A DNA stretch of 22,746 nucleotides from SAR202 cluster bacterium (GTDB taxonomy: Bacteria; Chloroflexota; Dehalococcoidia; SAR202; CAJWER01), in NCBI GenBank assembly GCA_030740335.1, contig JASLXL010000212.1:1-22746 (forward strand), given 5' to 3'. How positions within the stretch are numbered: the stretch's first letter is position 1; each line of letters opens with the position of its first letter. Below, piece by piece: positions 12,727 to 20,790 of this stretch. The notes below the pieces were generated by a model. It did not search any database and had not been told where the DNA came from. It saw nothing but the letters and a program-made list of their open reading frames with translations. The position numbers and the translations under genes are program-made.

Positions 12727-15003
12727 ATGTGGTCTAAAGTTCCGAATTTGAGGCTTTTGCTTGCGATGGGCGTCGCTTTGATGCTCGTTGCTGCGCTTGC
12801 CTGCAGCTCTGACGACGACGCAGCCGACACGTCTTCGGATGATACCGGAGCCGCAGCGTCTTCGTCTTCTGACGACACGTCTTCGTCCTCCGAGGACACG
12901 TCGTCGTCTTCTTCGTCTTCTTCTGAAGACACGTCGAAATCCGACGACACGAAAGCTGCCGCCTCGGATGATAAGGACGACTCAGCCGACGAGGCTGCGG
13001 CTGATGCTGGATTCGATAAAGCGTCCTACAAGGGCAATGGTGGTTCGTTCGCATGGACCGGCGCAGCGCCTACGACGTTCAGTGAGGCCCCTAGTCTGGC
13101 CGCGCTCGTCAAGGCTGGCTCCCTGCCGGCCGTTGAGGACAGGCTGCCAGCCGCCGAGGACGTATTCGTGGTGGCCCCGGTAGCTGCCATCGGCGAGTAC
13201 GGCGGCACCTGGCGCCGTGCGTTCACCGGCCCGAACGACGGGCAGAACGCCGACCGGATCATGATGGACGAGGACATCAAGTTCGACTTGGACGGCGTCA
13301 CCATCATCCCCAACATCGCAAAGAGTTGGGAGATCAGCGACGACGGTACCGTCTACACTCTCACACTGCGCAAGGGTATGAAGTGGTCCGACGGTGCTGC
13401 GTTCAACGCCGACAACTACATCTGGTGGTTCGAGAACGTCCTGACTAACGAAGAGATCAACCCCGGCCGCAACAAGCAGCTAGGTTGGTCCGGCTACAAC
13501 GTTGATGACATTTTTAAAGTAGATGAGACCCACGTCCAGTACATCATACCCGAGAGGGCTGATGGCTTCTTGGACCAGTTGGCGACCTACCGCATCGGTG
13601 GGTTCACCCTGCACGGTCGCATCGGTGATGGCGACTACGGCCCGTCCCACTACATGGAGCAGTACCACAGGGACTTCGCTTCTGACAAGGCCGCCTACGA
13701 CAAGATGGTTGCCGACGAAGGTTTCGAGAGCTGGCCGTTGTTCTTCAAGGAGAGATCCAATCCCCTCAGGAACACAGAGTTGCCAGTCGTGTCGCCTTGG
13801 CGCGTGACCAGCCCGATTACCGAGCAGATTTACGAGTGGGAGCGCAACCCGTACTACTGGGGCGTTGACCCAGCAGGCCAGCAGCTTCCCTACATCGACA
13901 ACATTTCCATGATCCTGACCGGCGACAAGGAAGTACTGAACCTCAAGGCTATCGCCGGTGAGATCGACTTCCAGCATAGGCACATTGACATGGCCAAGGT
14001 GCCTGTTGTTCGCGAAAACGCTGACAAGTGCGAGTGCTCCGTCAAGTTCTGGCCGTCGCCAGGTGGCGCACAGGGCGGACTGACTGTTAACTTGACCTAC
14101 GGCCTCGGCGGGACGACAGAGAACCCGCTGGTCTACGAAGTTGACGAAGAGATTCAGAAGTGGCTGACCAACAAGGACTTCAGAATCGCACTATCCAACG
14201 CCGTTGACCGCCAGCGGATTAACGAGGTCGTGTTCCTGGGTCTGGGCCAAAACATGCAGGGCGGCTTCATTAAAGGCCACGCCTTCTACCCTGGTGACGA
14301 CTGGGCCACGAAGCACCAGGAGGGCCCTGCCAAGGCCAACGAGATTCTAGACGGCCTAGGCTTGGACAAGAAAGACGGCGACGGCATGCGACTGAGGACA
14401 GACGGCTCCGGCGAGACTCTGATCTTCGAGCTGTCCTACATCGCTAACTACTTCATCGATTATGAGTCCATTGCCGAACTGACCAAGGAAGACTTCGAAA
14501 AGGTCGGTATTAAGACCTTCCTGAAAGCCGAAGACGTTAAGCTCTACGCCGATCGCCGAGCCAACAACGACCACGTGTTGATGGCTGGCGGCGGCGGTGC
14601 GGCTGGCGCTCGATACCCGTCGAACCTCACCGAGTGGTTCTCCATCGCAGCCGCCTACAGGAACTGGTACACGGGCGCTGAGGACGCGTACGCTGCAGGC
14701 AACCCCGTTGCTGAGCCTACCGACCCCAACATCCTCCGGCTGGCCACCTTAACCGACGAGGCCAAGCTGCTCCGCTATGGCGACCGTGTAGACAACTACA
14801 TCGAGACCCAGCGGATTATGATCGACAACATGTACTCGATCGGTTTCGTCGGTGGTACTCCTGCATTCAACGGTGTAGTCGTTCTGAAGGACTACTTCAA
14901 GAACGTACCGGACATCGCGCCTAACCAGTCCTCACTGCAGAACCCCGGCATCGCCCGGACCGTGCAGTTCTACATGGAAGGCGGCAAGAACGACACCGAG
15001 TAG
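12727..15003 (+). CDS. ABC transporter solute-binding lipoprotein, family 5 (peptide/nickel type)
   Basis: A protein of 758 residues, longer than the usual 500-600 of the family. It starts with a lipoprotein signal (A-A-L-A-C, cysteine at 26), then an extreme Ser/Asp/Glu/Ala linker (about 27-92) that would hold the binding domain away from the membrane. The SBP_bac_5 domain follows; recognisable pieces are I-A-K-S-W-E-I-S-D-D-G-T-x-Y-T, L-R-K-G-M-K-W-S-D-G and, further on, the pattern F-R-I-A-L-S-N-A-V-D-R. Family members capture oligopeptides, nickel chelates, opines or sugars outside the cell and hand them to Dpp/Opp-type permeases. Permease genes follow directly, so this is their receptor. 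The large size suggests a bulky ligand, but the ligand cannot be told from the sequence. A perfect hairpin lies between this gene and the first permease and probably sets its higher expression. Confidence 0.9.
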   Translation: MWSKVPNLRLLLAMGVALMLVAALACSSDDDAADTSSDDTGAAASSSSDDTSSSSEDTSSSSSSSSEDTSKSDDTKAAASDDKDDSADEAAADAGFDKASYKGNGGSFAWTGAAPTTFSEAPSLAALVKAGSLPAVEDRLPAAEDVFVVAPVAAIGEYGGTWRRAFTGPNDGQNADRIMMDEDIKFDLDGVTIIPNIAKSWEISDDGTVYTLTLRKGMKWSDGAAFNADNYIWWFENVLTNEEINPGRNKQLGWSGYNVDDIFKVDETHVQYIIPERADGFLDQLATYRIGGFTLHGRIGDGDYGPSHYMEQYHRDFASDKAAYDKMVADEGFESWPLFFKERSNPLRNTELPVVSPWRVTSPITEQIYEWERNPYYWGVDPAGQQLPYIDNISMILTGDKEVLNLKAIAGEIDFQHRHIDMAKVPVVRENADKCECSVKFWPSPGGAQGGLTVNLTYGLGGTTENPLVYEVDEEIQKWLTNKDFRIALSNAVDRQRINEVVFLGLGQNMQGGFIKGHAFYPGDDWATKHQEGPAKANEILDGLGLDKKDGDGMRLRTDGSGETLIFELSYIANYFIDYESIAELTKEDFEKVGIKTFLKAEDVKLYADRRANNDHVLMAGGGGAAGARYPSNLTEWFSIAAAYRNWYTGAEDAYAAGNPVAEPTDPNILRLATLTDEAKLLRYGDRVDNYIETQRIMIDNMYSIGFVGGTPAFNGVVVLKDYFKNVPDIAPNQSSLQNPGIARTVQFYMEGGKNDTE

Positions 15004-15035
15004 TTGTTAAGCATTCGATAGAAGCTAGCTACTGA

Positions 15036-15069
15036 AACCAGCGCCCCGACACGAGTCGGGGCGCTGGTT
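15036..15069 (+). terminator. Perfect 15-bp hairpin after the binding-protein gene (partial terminator or mRNA-stabilising element)
   Basis: AACCAGCGCCCCGAC (15036-15050), loop ACGA, then the exact reverse complement (15055-15069). No T-run follows in either direction, so it is not a textbook intrinsic terminator. Such hairpins between a binding-protein gene and its permeases often protect the upstream mRNA or attenuate read-through. Confidence 0.6.
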
Positions 15070-15152
15070 GAATGGCAAGAGTCCCTCCCCCCGGTACATA
15101 TGTCCCGGGCTTGCCTCGTACACCACCACCCGAGCGTAGGAGAGCCAGCTCC

Positions 15153-16157
15153 ATGTTGACCTTCATCGCCCGTCGTGCAATGCTCGCAGCTTTGACGATA
15201 TGGGCATTGTCGCTGCTGTCCTTCCTCGTTATTCAACTTCCGCCGGGCGATTTTGTCGACACCTACGTTCAGGAGCTATTCGCAGGAAGCTGGGCCTCCG
15301 GTGGCGCGACACAGGTGTCCGACGCCCTGGAAGAGACCTTGCGCGAGCAGTTCGGACTCAACCAACCCTTTTTTGTACAGTACGGCAAGTGGGCTTGGAA
15401 GATGGTTCAGGGCGACTTCGGACAGTCCCTCGAATTCCAAAAACCCGTTGCCGACGTCGTCCGAGAGCGTCTATTGATGACGATCATACTGGCGGGCACG
15501 ACGGCGCTACTCGCCTGGGGGCTTTCGATCCCGATCGGAATATATTCAGCTGTCCGGCAGCACAGTATCGAAGACTATACTTTTACATTCATCGGATTCA
15601 TGGGTCTCGCAGTCCCCGACTTCTTACTCGCCCTGTGGCTGCTCTGGATAACCTTTTCTTACTTCCCGGATCACAGTATCGGTGGACTATTCTCGCCTGA
15701 ATACCTTGAGGCTCCTTGGAGCCTGGGGCGAGTCCGAGACCTAATTTCACACCTCTGGATAGCCGCGTTTGTTGTGGGCACGGCCGGAACGGCCGCCCTC
15801 ATTCGTGTTATGCGCGCCAATCTATTGGACGAATTGCATAAGCCCTACGTGGTGACTGCACGGGCCAAAGGACTTGCCGAGTGGAAACTAATCTTGAAAT
15901 ACCCTGTCCGCCTTGCGCTTAATCCCCTCGTAAGCACGCTTGGGTACCTGCTACCGGTCCTGATGTCCGGTAGCGTTATAGTTTCTGTGGTGCTGAGCCT
16001 ACCCACGGAAGGGCCACTACTTCTAAGGGCACTGTTGGCTGAGGACCTGTTTGTGTCAGCAACTATTGTTTTGCTATTGGGAGCCCTTACTGTGATAGGG
16101 ACGCTCCTATCGGACATCTTACTAGGGATCCTCGATCCCAGAATCAGGATGGGCTAG
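15153..16157 (+). CDS. DppB/OppB-type ABC permease, copy 1
   Basis: A protein of 334 residues, the usual length for DppB-like inner-membrane permeases. AGGAG ends 10 bases before the ATG at 15153; the frame is open further upstream (to 15072) but that part overlaps the foot of the hairpin and reads as Pro/Arg-rich non-membrane sequence. It has the family signature: an N-terminal segment R-R-x-x-L-x-x-x-x-T-I-W-A-L (TM1), the P-P-G-D strand, a first extracytoplasmic loop (about 35-95), and then five further membrane segments with the BPD_transp_1 core. The coupling loop Y-V-V-T-A-R-A-K-G-L (EAA motif) is near residue 235. It pairs with the DppC-like protein encoded 4 bases downstream to form the importer channel. 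Two paralogues follow at 17444 and 18530. No ATPase gene is seen. Confidence 0.9.
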   Translation: MLTFIARRAMLAALTIWALSLLSFLVIQLPPGDFVDTYVQELFAGSWASGGATQVSDALEETLREQFGLNQPFFVQYGKWAWKMVQGDFGQSLEFQKPVADVVRERLLMTIILAGTTALLAWGLSIPIGIYSAVRQHSIEDYTFTFIGFMGLAVPDFLLALWLLWITFSYFPDHSIGGLFSPEYLEAPWSLGRVRDLISHLWIAAFVVGTAGTAALIRVMRANLLDELHKPYVVTARAKGLAEWKLILKYPVRLALNPLVSTLGYLLPVLMSGSVIVSVVLSLPTEGPLLLRALLAEDLFVSATIVLLLGALTVIGTLLSDILLGILDPRIRMG

Positions 16158-16161
16158 AGAT

Positions 16162-17292
16162 ATGGTAGAAGCAACCGCTGGGTCGATGGCGAGGGATATC
16201 GAAGAAGAACGCGTATTTATTGCTACTCAGTGGCAGCTTATGTGGTGGCGATTCAAACGCCATCGGGCCGCTCTCGTCGCTACGGGGGTGATAATCGCGT
16301 TGTACCTGGTCTCGATCGGAGCCGGTTTCTTGGCGATGAGCAACCCGTCTGAGGGTGAGGTCACCCACGCTTACATGCCGCCCCAAATGATCCATTTCTT
16401 CGACGGGGGCTTCAAGCTCCACGTCAAAGGCGTCGTCACCGGACGGGATTCCTTCACCCTCAAAAAGACACACACACCCGACCCAGAACTCATAGTTCCG
16501 ATCAGCTTCTGGGTGACCGGCTTTGAATACGAATTCCTTGGTCTCTTCAAGACCAAACGCCACCTCATTGGAATTGGTGGCGAGTTCCAGGAAGACAGGC
16601 CAGCACCGTTTTTCTTCGGATCGGATAAGCTGGGGAGAGATATTTTCTCCCGAATGGTCTATGGGACGCGCCTGTCCATGATGATAGGGCTAATCGGCGT
16701 AGCGATAAGCCTGTTCCTTGGCATCAGCCTCGGAGGCATATCCGGCTTCTACGGAGGCATTGCCGACACCCTGATTCAGCGCCTGATTGAGATTCTGCGC
16801 TCCATACCTACCATTCCTTTGTGGATTGCTCTCGCAGCCGCGGTCCCGCGCGACTGGAGCCCGATCAGGATTTTCTTCTCGATCACGATAATCATCTCTC
16901 TGATATCCTGGACTGAGCTAGGTCGAGTCGTACGCGGCCGGTTCTTGGCACTACGTGAAGAAGAATTCGTCACGGCGGCACGATTGTCTGGCGCCACTGA
17001 CGTCCGGATCATCTTCCGACACATGGTCCCATCCTTTACAAGTCACGTGATAGCGGCCGCCTCACTGTCCATCCCGGCGATGATTATCGCTGAAACTGCC
17101 TTGAGCTTCCTGGGTCTTGGGCTCCGGCCACCGGCGATCAGTTGGGGCGTCCTGCTCAAAGATGCCCAGAACATCCAGTCAGTGGCGGTCTATCCCTGGA
17201 TCATGTACCCAGCGGTTCCCGTGGTAATCGCGGTGCTGGGATTCAACTTCATGGGTGACGGGCTGCGTGACGCGGCAGACCCATACGGATAG
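16162..17292 (+). CDS. DppC/OppC-type ABC permease with enlarged extracytoplasmic loop
   Basis: A protein of 376 residues, about 70 longer than typical DppC. It begins 4 bases after the stop of the first DppB-like gene. TM1 spans about 37-58, followed by an outside loop of about 110 residues containing Phe/Gly/His-rich sequence and the conserved G-S-D-K-L-G-R-D-I-F-S-R (DppC-type 'GTDxxGRDxxSR') near 155-166. Five more membrane segments follow, with the EAA coupling loop E-E-F-V-T-A-A-R-L-S-G-A near 270. The extra length lies in the first loop, facing the binding protein, which is itself oversized; matched enlargement would make sense but is inference. It is the only DppC-like gene here, against three DppB-like genes. 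A hairpin terminator follows. Confidence 0.9.
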   Translation: MVEATAGSMARDIEEERVFIATQWQLMWWRFKRHRAALVATGVIIALYLVSIGAGFLAMSNPSEGEVTHAYMPPQMIHFFDGGFKLHVKGVVTGRDSFTLKKTHTPDPELIVPISFWVTGFEYEFLGLFKTKRHLIGIGGEFQEDRPAPFFFGSDKLGRDIFSRMVYGTRLSMMIGLIGVAISLFLGISLGGISGFYGGIADTLIQRLIEILRSIPTIPLWIALAAAVPRDWSPIRIFFSITIIISLISWTELGRVVRGRFLALREEEFVTAARLSGATDVRIIFRHMVPSFTSHVIAAASLSIPAMIIAETALSFLGLGLRPPAISWGVLLKDAQNIQSVAVYPWIMYPAVPVVIAVLGFNFMGDGLRDAADPYG

Positions 17293-17343
17293 TCACCCTA
17301 GCGCGGCAGGCCGTTCAGATACGTAGCCATCCGCAATAGCATG

Positions 17344-17374
17344 AAAAGCGCCCCGCCACAGGCGGGGCGCTTTT
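17344..17374 (+). terminator. Intrinsic terminator after the DppC-like gene
   Basis: AAAAGCGCCCCGCC (17344-17357), loop ACA, then the exact reverse complement GGCGGGGCGCTTTT (17361-17374). The stem is 14 bp and GC-rich and ends in four T. It is symmetric, so it could act in both directions. It separates binding protein-B1-C from the two extra DppB-like genes. Confidence 0.75.
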
Positions 17375-17443
17375 GCGCTGTTATTGCATCAGAAAAACGA
17401 GGCCCGCCATCTTAGGCGTCTCAGAGAGAATAGAAAGAAACGG

Positions 17444-18442
17444 ATGATAACCTTTATAGTCCGCCGGACCCTGCTGGCGATGATCACCATCTGGGCACTT
17501 TCTATTCTGGCGTTTCTTGTTGTTCAGCTACCTCCTGGTGACTTCGCAGACACTTACGTGCTTGAACTTCTCGGCAATAGCCCTGTAGCAGGAGGCCAAT
17601 TTGCTGATCAACTTGAAGCCAACCTGCGGCGAGAGTTTGGCCTCGATAAACCTGTCATCGTTCAATACACAAAATGGGCGTGGAAAGGACTTCGCGGAGA
17701 CTTCGGGATCTCACTCGAATTCAAGAGACCCGTCGCGGAGATCGTCCGGGAGCGTCTTTTGATGACAATAATCCTCGCGGGGACTACGGCCCTGTTCGCT
17801 TGGGGTCTCTCCATACCCGTCGGGATTTATTCCGCCGTTCGGCAACACAGCCTCGAAGACTACACCGTGACATTCATCGGCTTCATGGGCCTGGCGGTGC
17901 CCGATTTCCTGCTTGCCCTCTGGCTGCTCTGGGTTACATTCACCTACTTCCCCGACCATGAGATAGGTGGTCTGTTCTCACGTGAGTATATTGAGGCGCC
18001 GTGGAGCTATGGAAGGGTAATGAACCTGATTTCACACCTGTGGATTGCCGCCTTCGTGGTAGGGACCGCTGGAACAGCCGCTCTCATTCGCGTAATGCGC
18101 GCCAACCTGTTGGACGAGCTTCACAAGCCGTACGTGGTAACGGCCCGGGCCAAAGGGCTGCCGGAGTGGAAGCTGATCCTGAAGTACCCCGTCCGGCTCG
18201 CACTTAATCCCCTCGTAAGCACGCTGGGGTACCTACTCCCTGTGCTGATGTCCGGTAGCGTAATTGTCTCTGTGGTATTGAGTCTTCCTACCGAAGGTCC
18301 CCTGCTTCTCAGGGCTTTACTGGCGGAAGATCTGTTCGTATCATCAACCATCGTGCTACTGCTCGGGGCCTTGACGGTAGTCGGCACACTGCTTTCCGAT
18401 ATTCTCCTGGGCGTCCTCGACCCCAGAATCAGATTTGGCTAG
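17444..18442 (+). CDS. DppB/OppB-type ABC permease, copy 2
   Basis: A protein of 332 residues and a paralogue of the permease at 15153. I start it at the ATG at 17444, which aligns with the first codons of the other copies; the ribosome-binding site (AGAAAG) is weak. All the membrane segments and the EAA loop are present, with no frameshift. The membrane core is almost identical in protein sequence to copies 1 and 3, but the first extracytoplasmic loop (about residues 40-65) differs and is two residues shorter than in copy 1. It lies downstream of a terminator, so it needs its own promoter or read-through; I found no convincing promoter in 17375-17443. It may be an alternative channel half paired with the same DppC-like protein. 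Confidence 0.88.
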   Translation: MITFIVRRTLLAMITIWALSILAFLVVQLPPGDFADTYVLELLGNSPVAGGQFADQLEANLRREFGLDKPVIVQYTKWAWKGLRGDFGISLEFKRPVAEIVRERLLMTIILAGTTALFAWGLSIPVGIYSAVRQHSLEDYTVTFIGFMGLAVPDFLLALWLLWVTFTYFPDHEIGGLFSREYIEAPWSYGRVMNLISHLWIAAFVVGTAGTAALIRVMRANLLDELHKPYVVTARAKGLPEWKLILKYPVRLALNPLVSTLGYLLPVLMSGSVIVSVVLSLPTEGPLLLRALLAEDLFVSSTIVLLLGALTVVGTLLSDILLGVLDPRIRFG

Positions 18443-18529
18443 CGAATACTTTCACTTGCGGTGCCTCCACCAGTAAGACGTACCGCCCGACGAGTGTGAC
18501 CGACGAATCCAACGTAGGAGCATGGCTCC

Positions 18530-19531
18530 GTGTTGATGTTTATTTTGCGCCGTTCACTTCTCGCCCTTCTAACCATCTGGGCGCTATCCGTAATCTCCTT
18601 TGTAATTATCCAACTCCCTCCGGGTGACTTCGTCGACACATACATCCAGGAGCTGATGTTCGGAAACGTCGCCACAGGGGCAGCCATCGGCGGCGGCAAG
18701 TTTGAGACCACATTACGAGAGCAATTCGGCCTCGACAAGCCGCTGTACGTGCAATACGTTAAATGGGCGGTAAAACTGGTCCAAGGAGACTTCGGTCAGT
18801 CGCTAGAGTACCAAAAGCCGGTATCTGAGATCGTCAGCGAAAGACTCTTAATGACGATCATCCTGGCCGGAACCACCGCCTTGTTTTCGTGGGCGTTATC
18901 AATCCCTATCGGCATCTATTCTGCCGTCCGGCAGCACAGTGTCGAGGATTATACCATCACATTCATTGGATTTCTGGGCCTGGCTGTCCCCGATTTCTTA
19001 CTTGCCCTGTGGCTACTCTGGGTCACATTCACCTACTTCCCAGACCACGGCATTGGAGGACTGTTCTCACCAGAATATATTGAGGCACCCTGGAGCTTTG
19101 GTCGCCTGATGGACCTGATGTCACATCTTTGGATCGCCGCATTTGTGGTTGGCACGGCCGGCACCGCAGCTCTGATACGAGTCATGCGAGCGAATTTGCT
19201 TGACGAGTTGAACAAACCCTATGTCATTACGGCGCGAGCCAAAGGCCTGCCAGAGTGGAAGCTGGTCCTGAAATACCCCGTGCGACTAGCTCTGAATCCA
19301 CTTGTGAGCACACTGGGTTACCTGTTGCCTGTCTTGATGTCTGGGAGCGTCATTGTGTCTGTGGTGCTGAGCCTGCCGACCGAGGGACCGCTGCTGCTGA
19401 GAGCCCTACTAGCAGAGGACATGTTTGTCTCTGCGATAATCGTGCTGCTACTAGGCACCCTCACAGTAATCGGAACACTGTTATCCGACATCCTGTTGGG
19501 TTTTTTGGACCCCAGGATCAGGCTGACATGA
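18530..19531 (+). CDS. DppB/OppB-type ABC permease, copy 3
   Basis: A protein of 333 residues. It starts at GTG 18530, 9 bases after AGGAG (18516-18520). The leader around this site resembles that of copy 1 (both have CGTAGGAG, then CTCC directly before the start, then TTG as second codon), which supports this start and suggests that the duplication included the ribosome-binding region. The full permease core is intact, including the EAA loop and the invariant block shared with copies 1 and 2. The first extracytoplasmic loop (about 38-62, Gly/Ala-rich) is its own. It ends the plus-strand block; 177 bases separate it from the convergent NHL gene, with no clear terminator in between. Confidence 0.88.
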   Translation: MLMFILRRSLLALLTIWALSVISFVIIQLPPGDFVDTYIQELMFGNVATGAAIGGGKFETTLREQFGLDKPLYVQYVKWAVKLVQGDFGQSLEYQKPVSEIVSERLLMTIILAGTTALFSWALSIPIGIYSAVRQHSVEDYTITFIGFLGLAVPDFLLALWLLWVTFTYFPDHGIGGLFSPEYIEAPWSFGRLMDLMSHLWIAAFVVGTAGTAALIRVMRANLLDELNKPYVITARAKGLPEWKLVLKYPVRLALNPLVSTLGYLLPVLMSGSVIVSVVLSLPTEGPLLLRALLAEDMFVSAIIVLLLGTLTVIGTLLSDILLGFLDPRIRLT

Positions 19532-19708
19532 AACCCTCGGCCCTGCAATACTGAGAGCCTGACAATTGGGCACGCACTATCAAGATACCGCTACATCCTC
19601 AAAAAGGCGCAGACTCAAGCTCAACGAGGCTAACGCCGGCGACCAAACCTCGGTTCCGTCCACTGTACCAGCTCAGTGTCTCACAGAGCGACGTAACCTG
19701 GACTTTTG

Positions 19709-20773
19709 CTACCCACCACCCAACTGCAACTTAAGCTCGGGCTCAGAGAAGTCATTGTCCTTCATGTAGACCTGGAGCCTGCCACAGGTATCGGTAATGA
19801 TTACCCGATCCTGAGAATCGATCTCTATCCCGACCGGTCGGGAGAACAGGCCCATATGATTGATATCCTTGACCCGACGGAAGGCCTTGATCGTCTCCGG
19901 ATCTCTCCTGATGATGTAGGCACCAGCCTTTGACAGCTCCACCGCATCCCCATACAGCGCCGCCAGCGAATCGCCATCCGCCTCGTAAATCTGGACACGG
20001 TTGTTGCCCCAATCTGTCACATAGACATCGCCGTCACTGTCCACTGCCACATTAGCCGGGTGGTTCAAATCCCCACCATCACCAGTGTGTCCGCCAAAAC
20101 TCATGATATATTCACCGTCTGGCGAAAACTTCTGGACACGATCATTGCCCCAGTCTGCAACATAAATGTCGCCCTCGGCATCAATAGTAATTCCCCAGGG
20201 CTTATCAAATTCGCCATCGCCGGTACCGGCGCCCCCCCAGCTCTTCTGATATTCCCCGTCCTTGGAGAATTTCTGCACACGACTATTGCCAGTATCGACA
20301 ACATAAATGTCATCGTTCGAGTCGAACTCAATGCCGCTGGGCGCCTCCAACTGGCCAGCCGCTGAGCCTCGCTCGCCCCACTCCCCTATCCGCTCGCCTT
20401 CTGGATTGAATTCGGGATACGGGTAGATCACGTCAGAGGGGAAGATCACCACCTGATGACGAAACTCGTCCGTCACAAATAGCCGACCGTCGACCGATAG
20501 GTCCATGCCTGTGGGCCATATAAACTCCTGGCGCGCGAAATCACCGATATGATCCTCGTCAAGGGTCGTCTTGCCTATTCGACCGAAATCCGCATGCTCC
20601 AAAGCTCCATCGAAGCCCTGCCCCCTGCTCAAAACGAACAGAATGTCGTCTGGAGCGATAACCAGATCGATTGGGTAGCGATACCCGCCTGTCGAGCCGT
20701 TATGCTCATTGGTCGGACGGCCCAGCGCATGACTAAAGTGCCATGCACGACCCGCCACAGCAGTCGTGATCAT
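19709..20773 (-). CDS. NHL-repeat six-bladed beta-propeller protein
   Basis: A protein of 354 residues. The ATG at 20773 is chosen because GGAGGA lies 6 bases upstream; a longer frame to 20863 would overlap the DUF1501 gene. Six NHL-like blades are visible. The clearest carry the core I-Y-V-A-D-W-G-N-D-R-V-Q-K-F or close variants (at about 150-250), and weaker ones lie before (I-L-F-V-L-S; L-F-V-T-D-E) and after (V-I-I-T-D-T). No signal peptide or membrane segment is seen, so it is predicted to be cytoplasmic unless exported by an unrecognised route. NHL propellers are binding scaffolds and sometimes lyases or hydrolases; the function here is not assigned. It is the last gene of the minus-strand DUF1800-DUF1501-NHL operon, 17 bases after the DUF1501 gene, so it probably acts with those proteins. 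Confidence 0.82.
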   Translation of the reverse strand: MITTAVAGRAWHFSHALGRPTNEHNGSTGGYRYPIDLVIAPDDILFVLSRGQGFDGALEHADFGRIGKTTLDEDHIGDFARQEFIWPTGMDLSVDGRLFVTDEFRHQVVIFPSDVIYPYPEFNPEGERIGEWGERGSAAGQLEAPSGIEFDSNDDIYVVDTGNSRVQKFSKDGEYQKSWGGAGTGDGEFDKPWGITIDAEGDIYVADWGNDRVQKFSPDGEYIMSFGGHTGDGGDLNHPANVAVDSDGDVYVTDWGNNRVQIYEADGDSLAALYGDAVELSKAGAYIIRRDPETIKAFRRVKDINHMGLFSRPVGIEIDSQDRVIITDTCGRLQVYMKDNDFSEPELKLQLGGG

Positions 20774-20779
20774 ATCTTT

Positions 20780-20785
20780 TCCTCC
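20780..20785 (-). promoter_or_regulatory. Ribosome-binding site fixing the NHL gene start
   Basis: GGAGGA on the minus strand, 6 bases before the ATG at 20773, between the DUF1501 stop and the NHL start. Confidence 0.7.
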
Positions 20786-20790
20786 AAAAG

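Noticed and set aside
12826..12960. GACACG/TCGTC repeats as a possible CRISPR or structural DNA repeat
   Set aside because: The spacing is irregular, the repeats are short and in frame with the lipoprotein linker; codon repetition explains them.
19532..19708. Terminator or small gene between the convergent permease and NHL genes
   Set aside because: Only imperfect, low-stability inverted repeats and a motif-free open frame are present.
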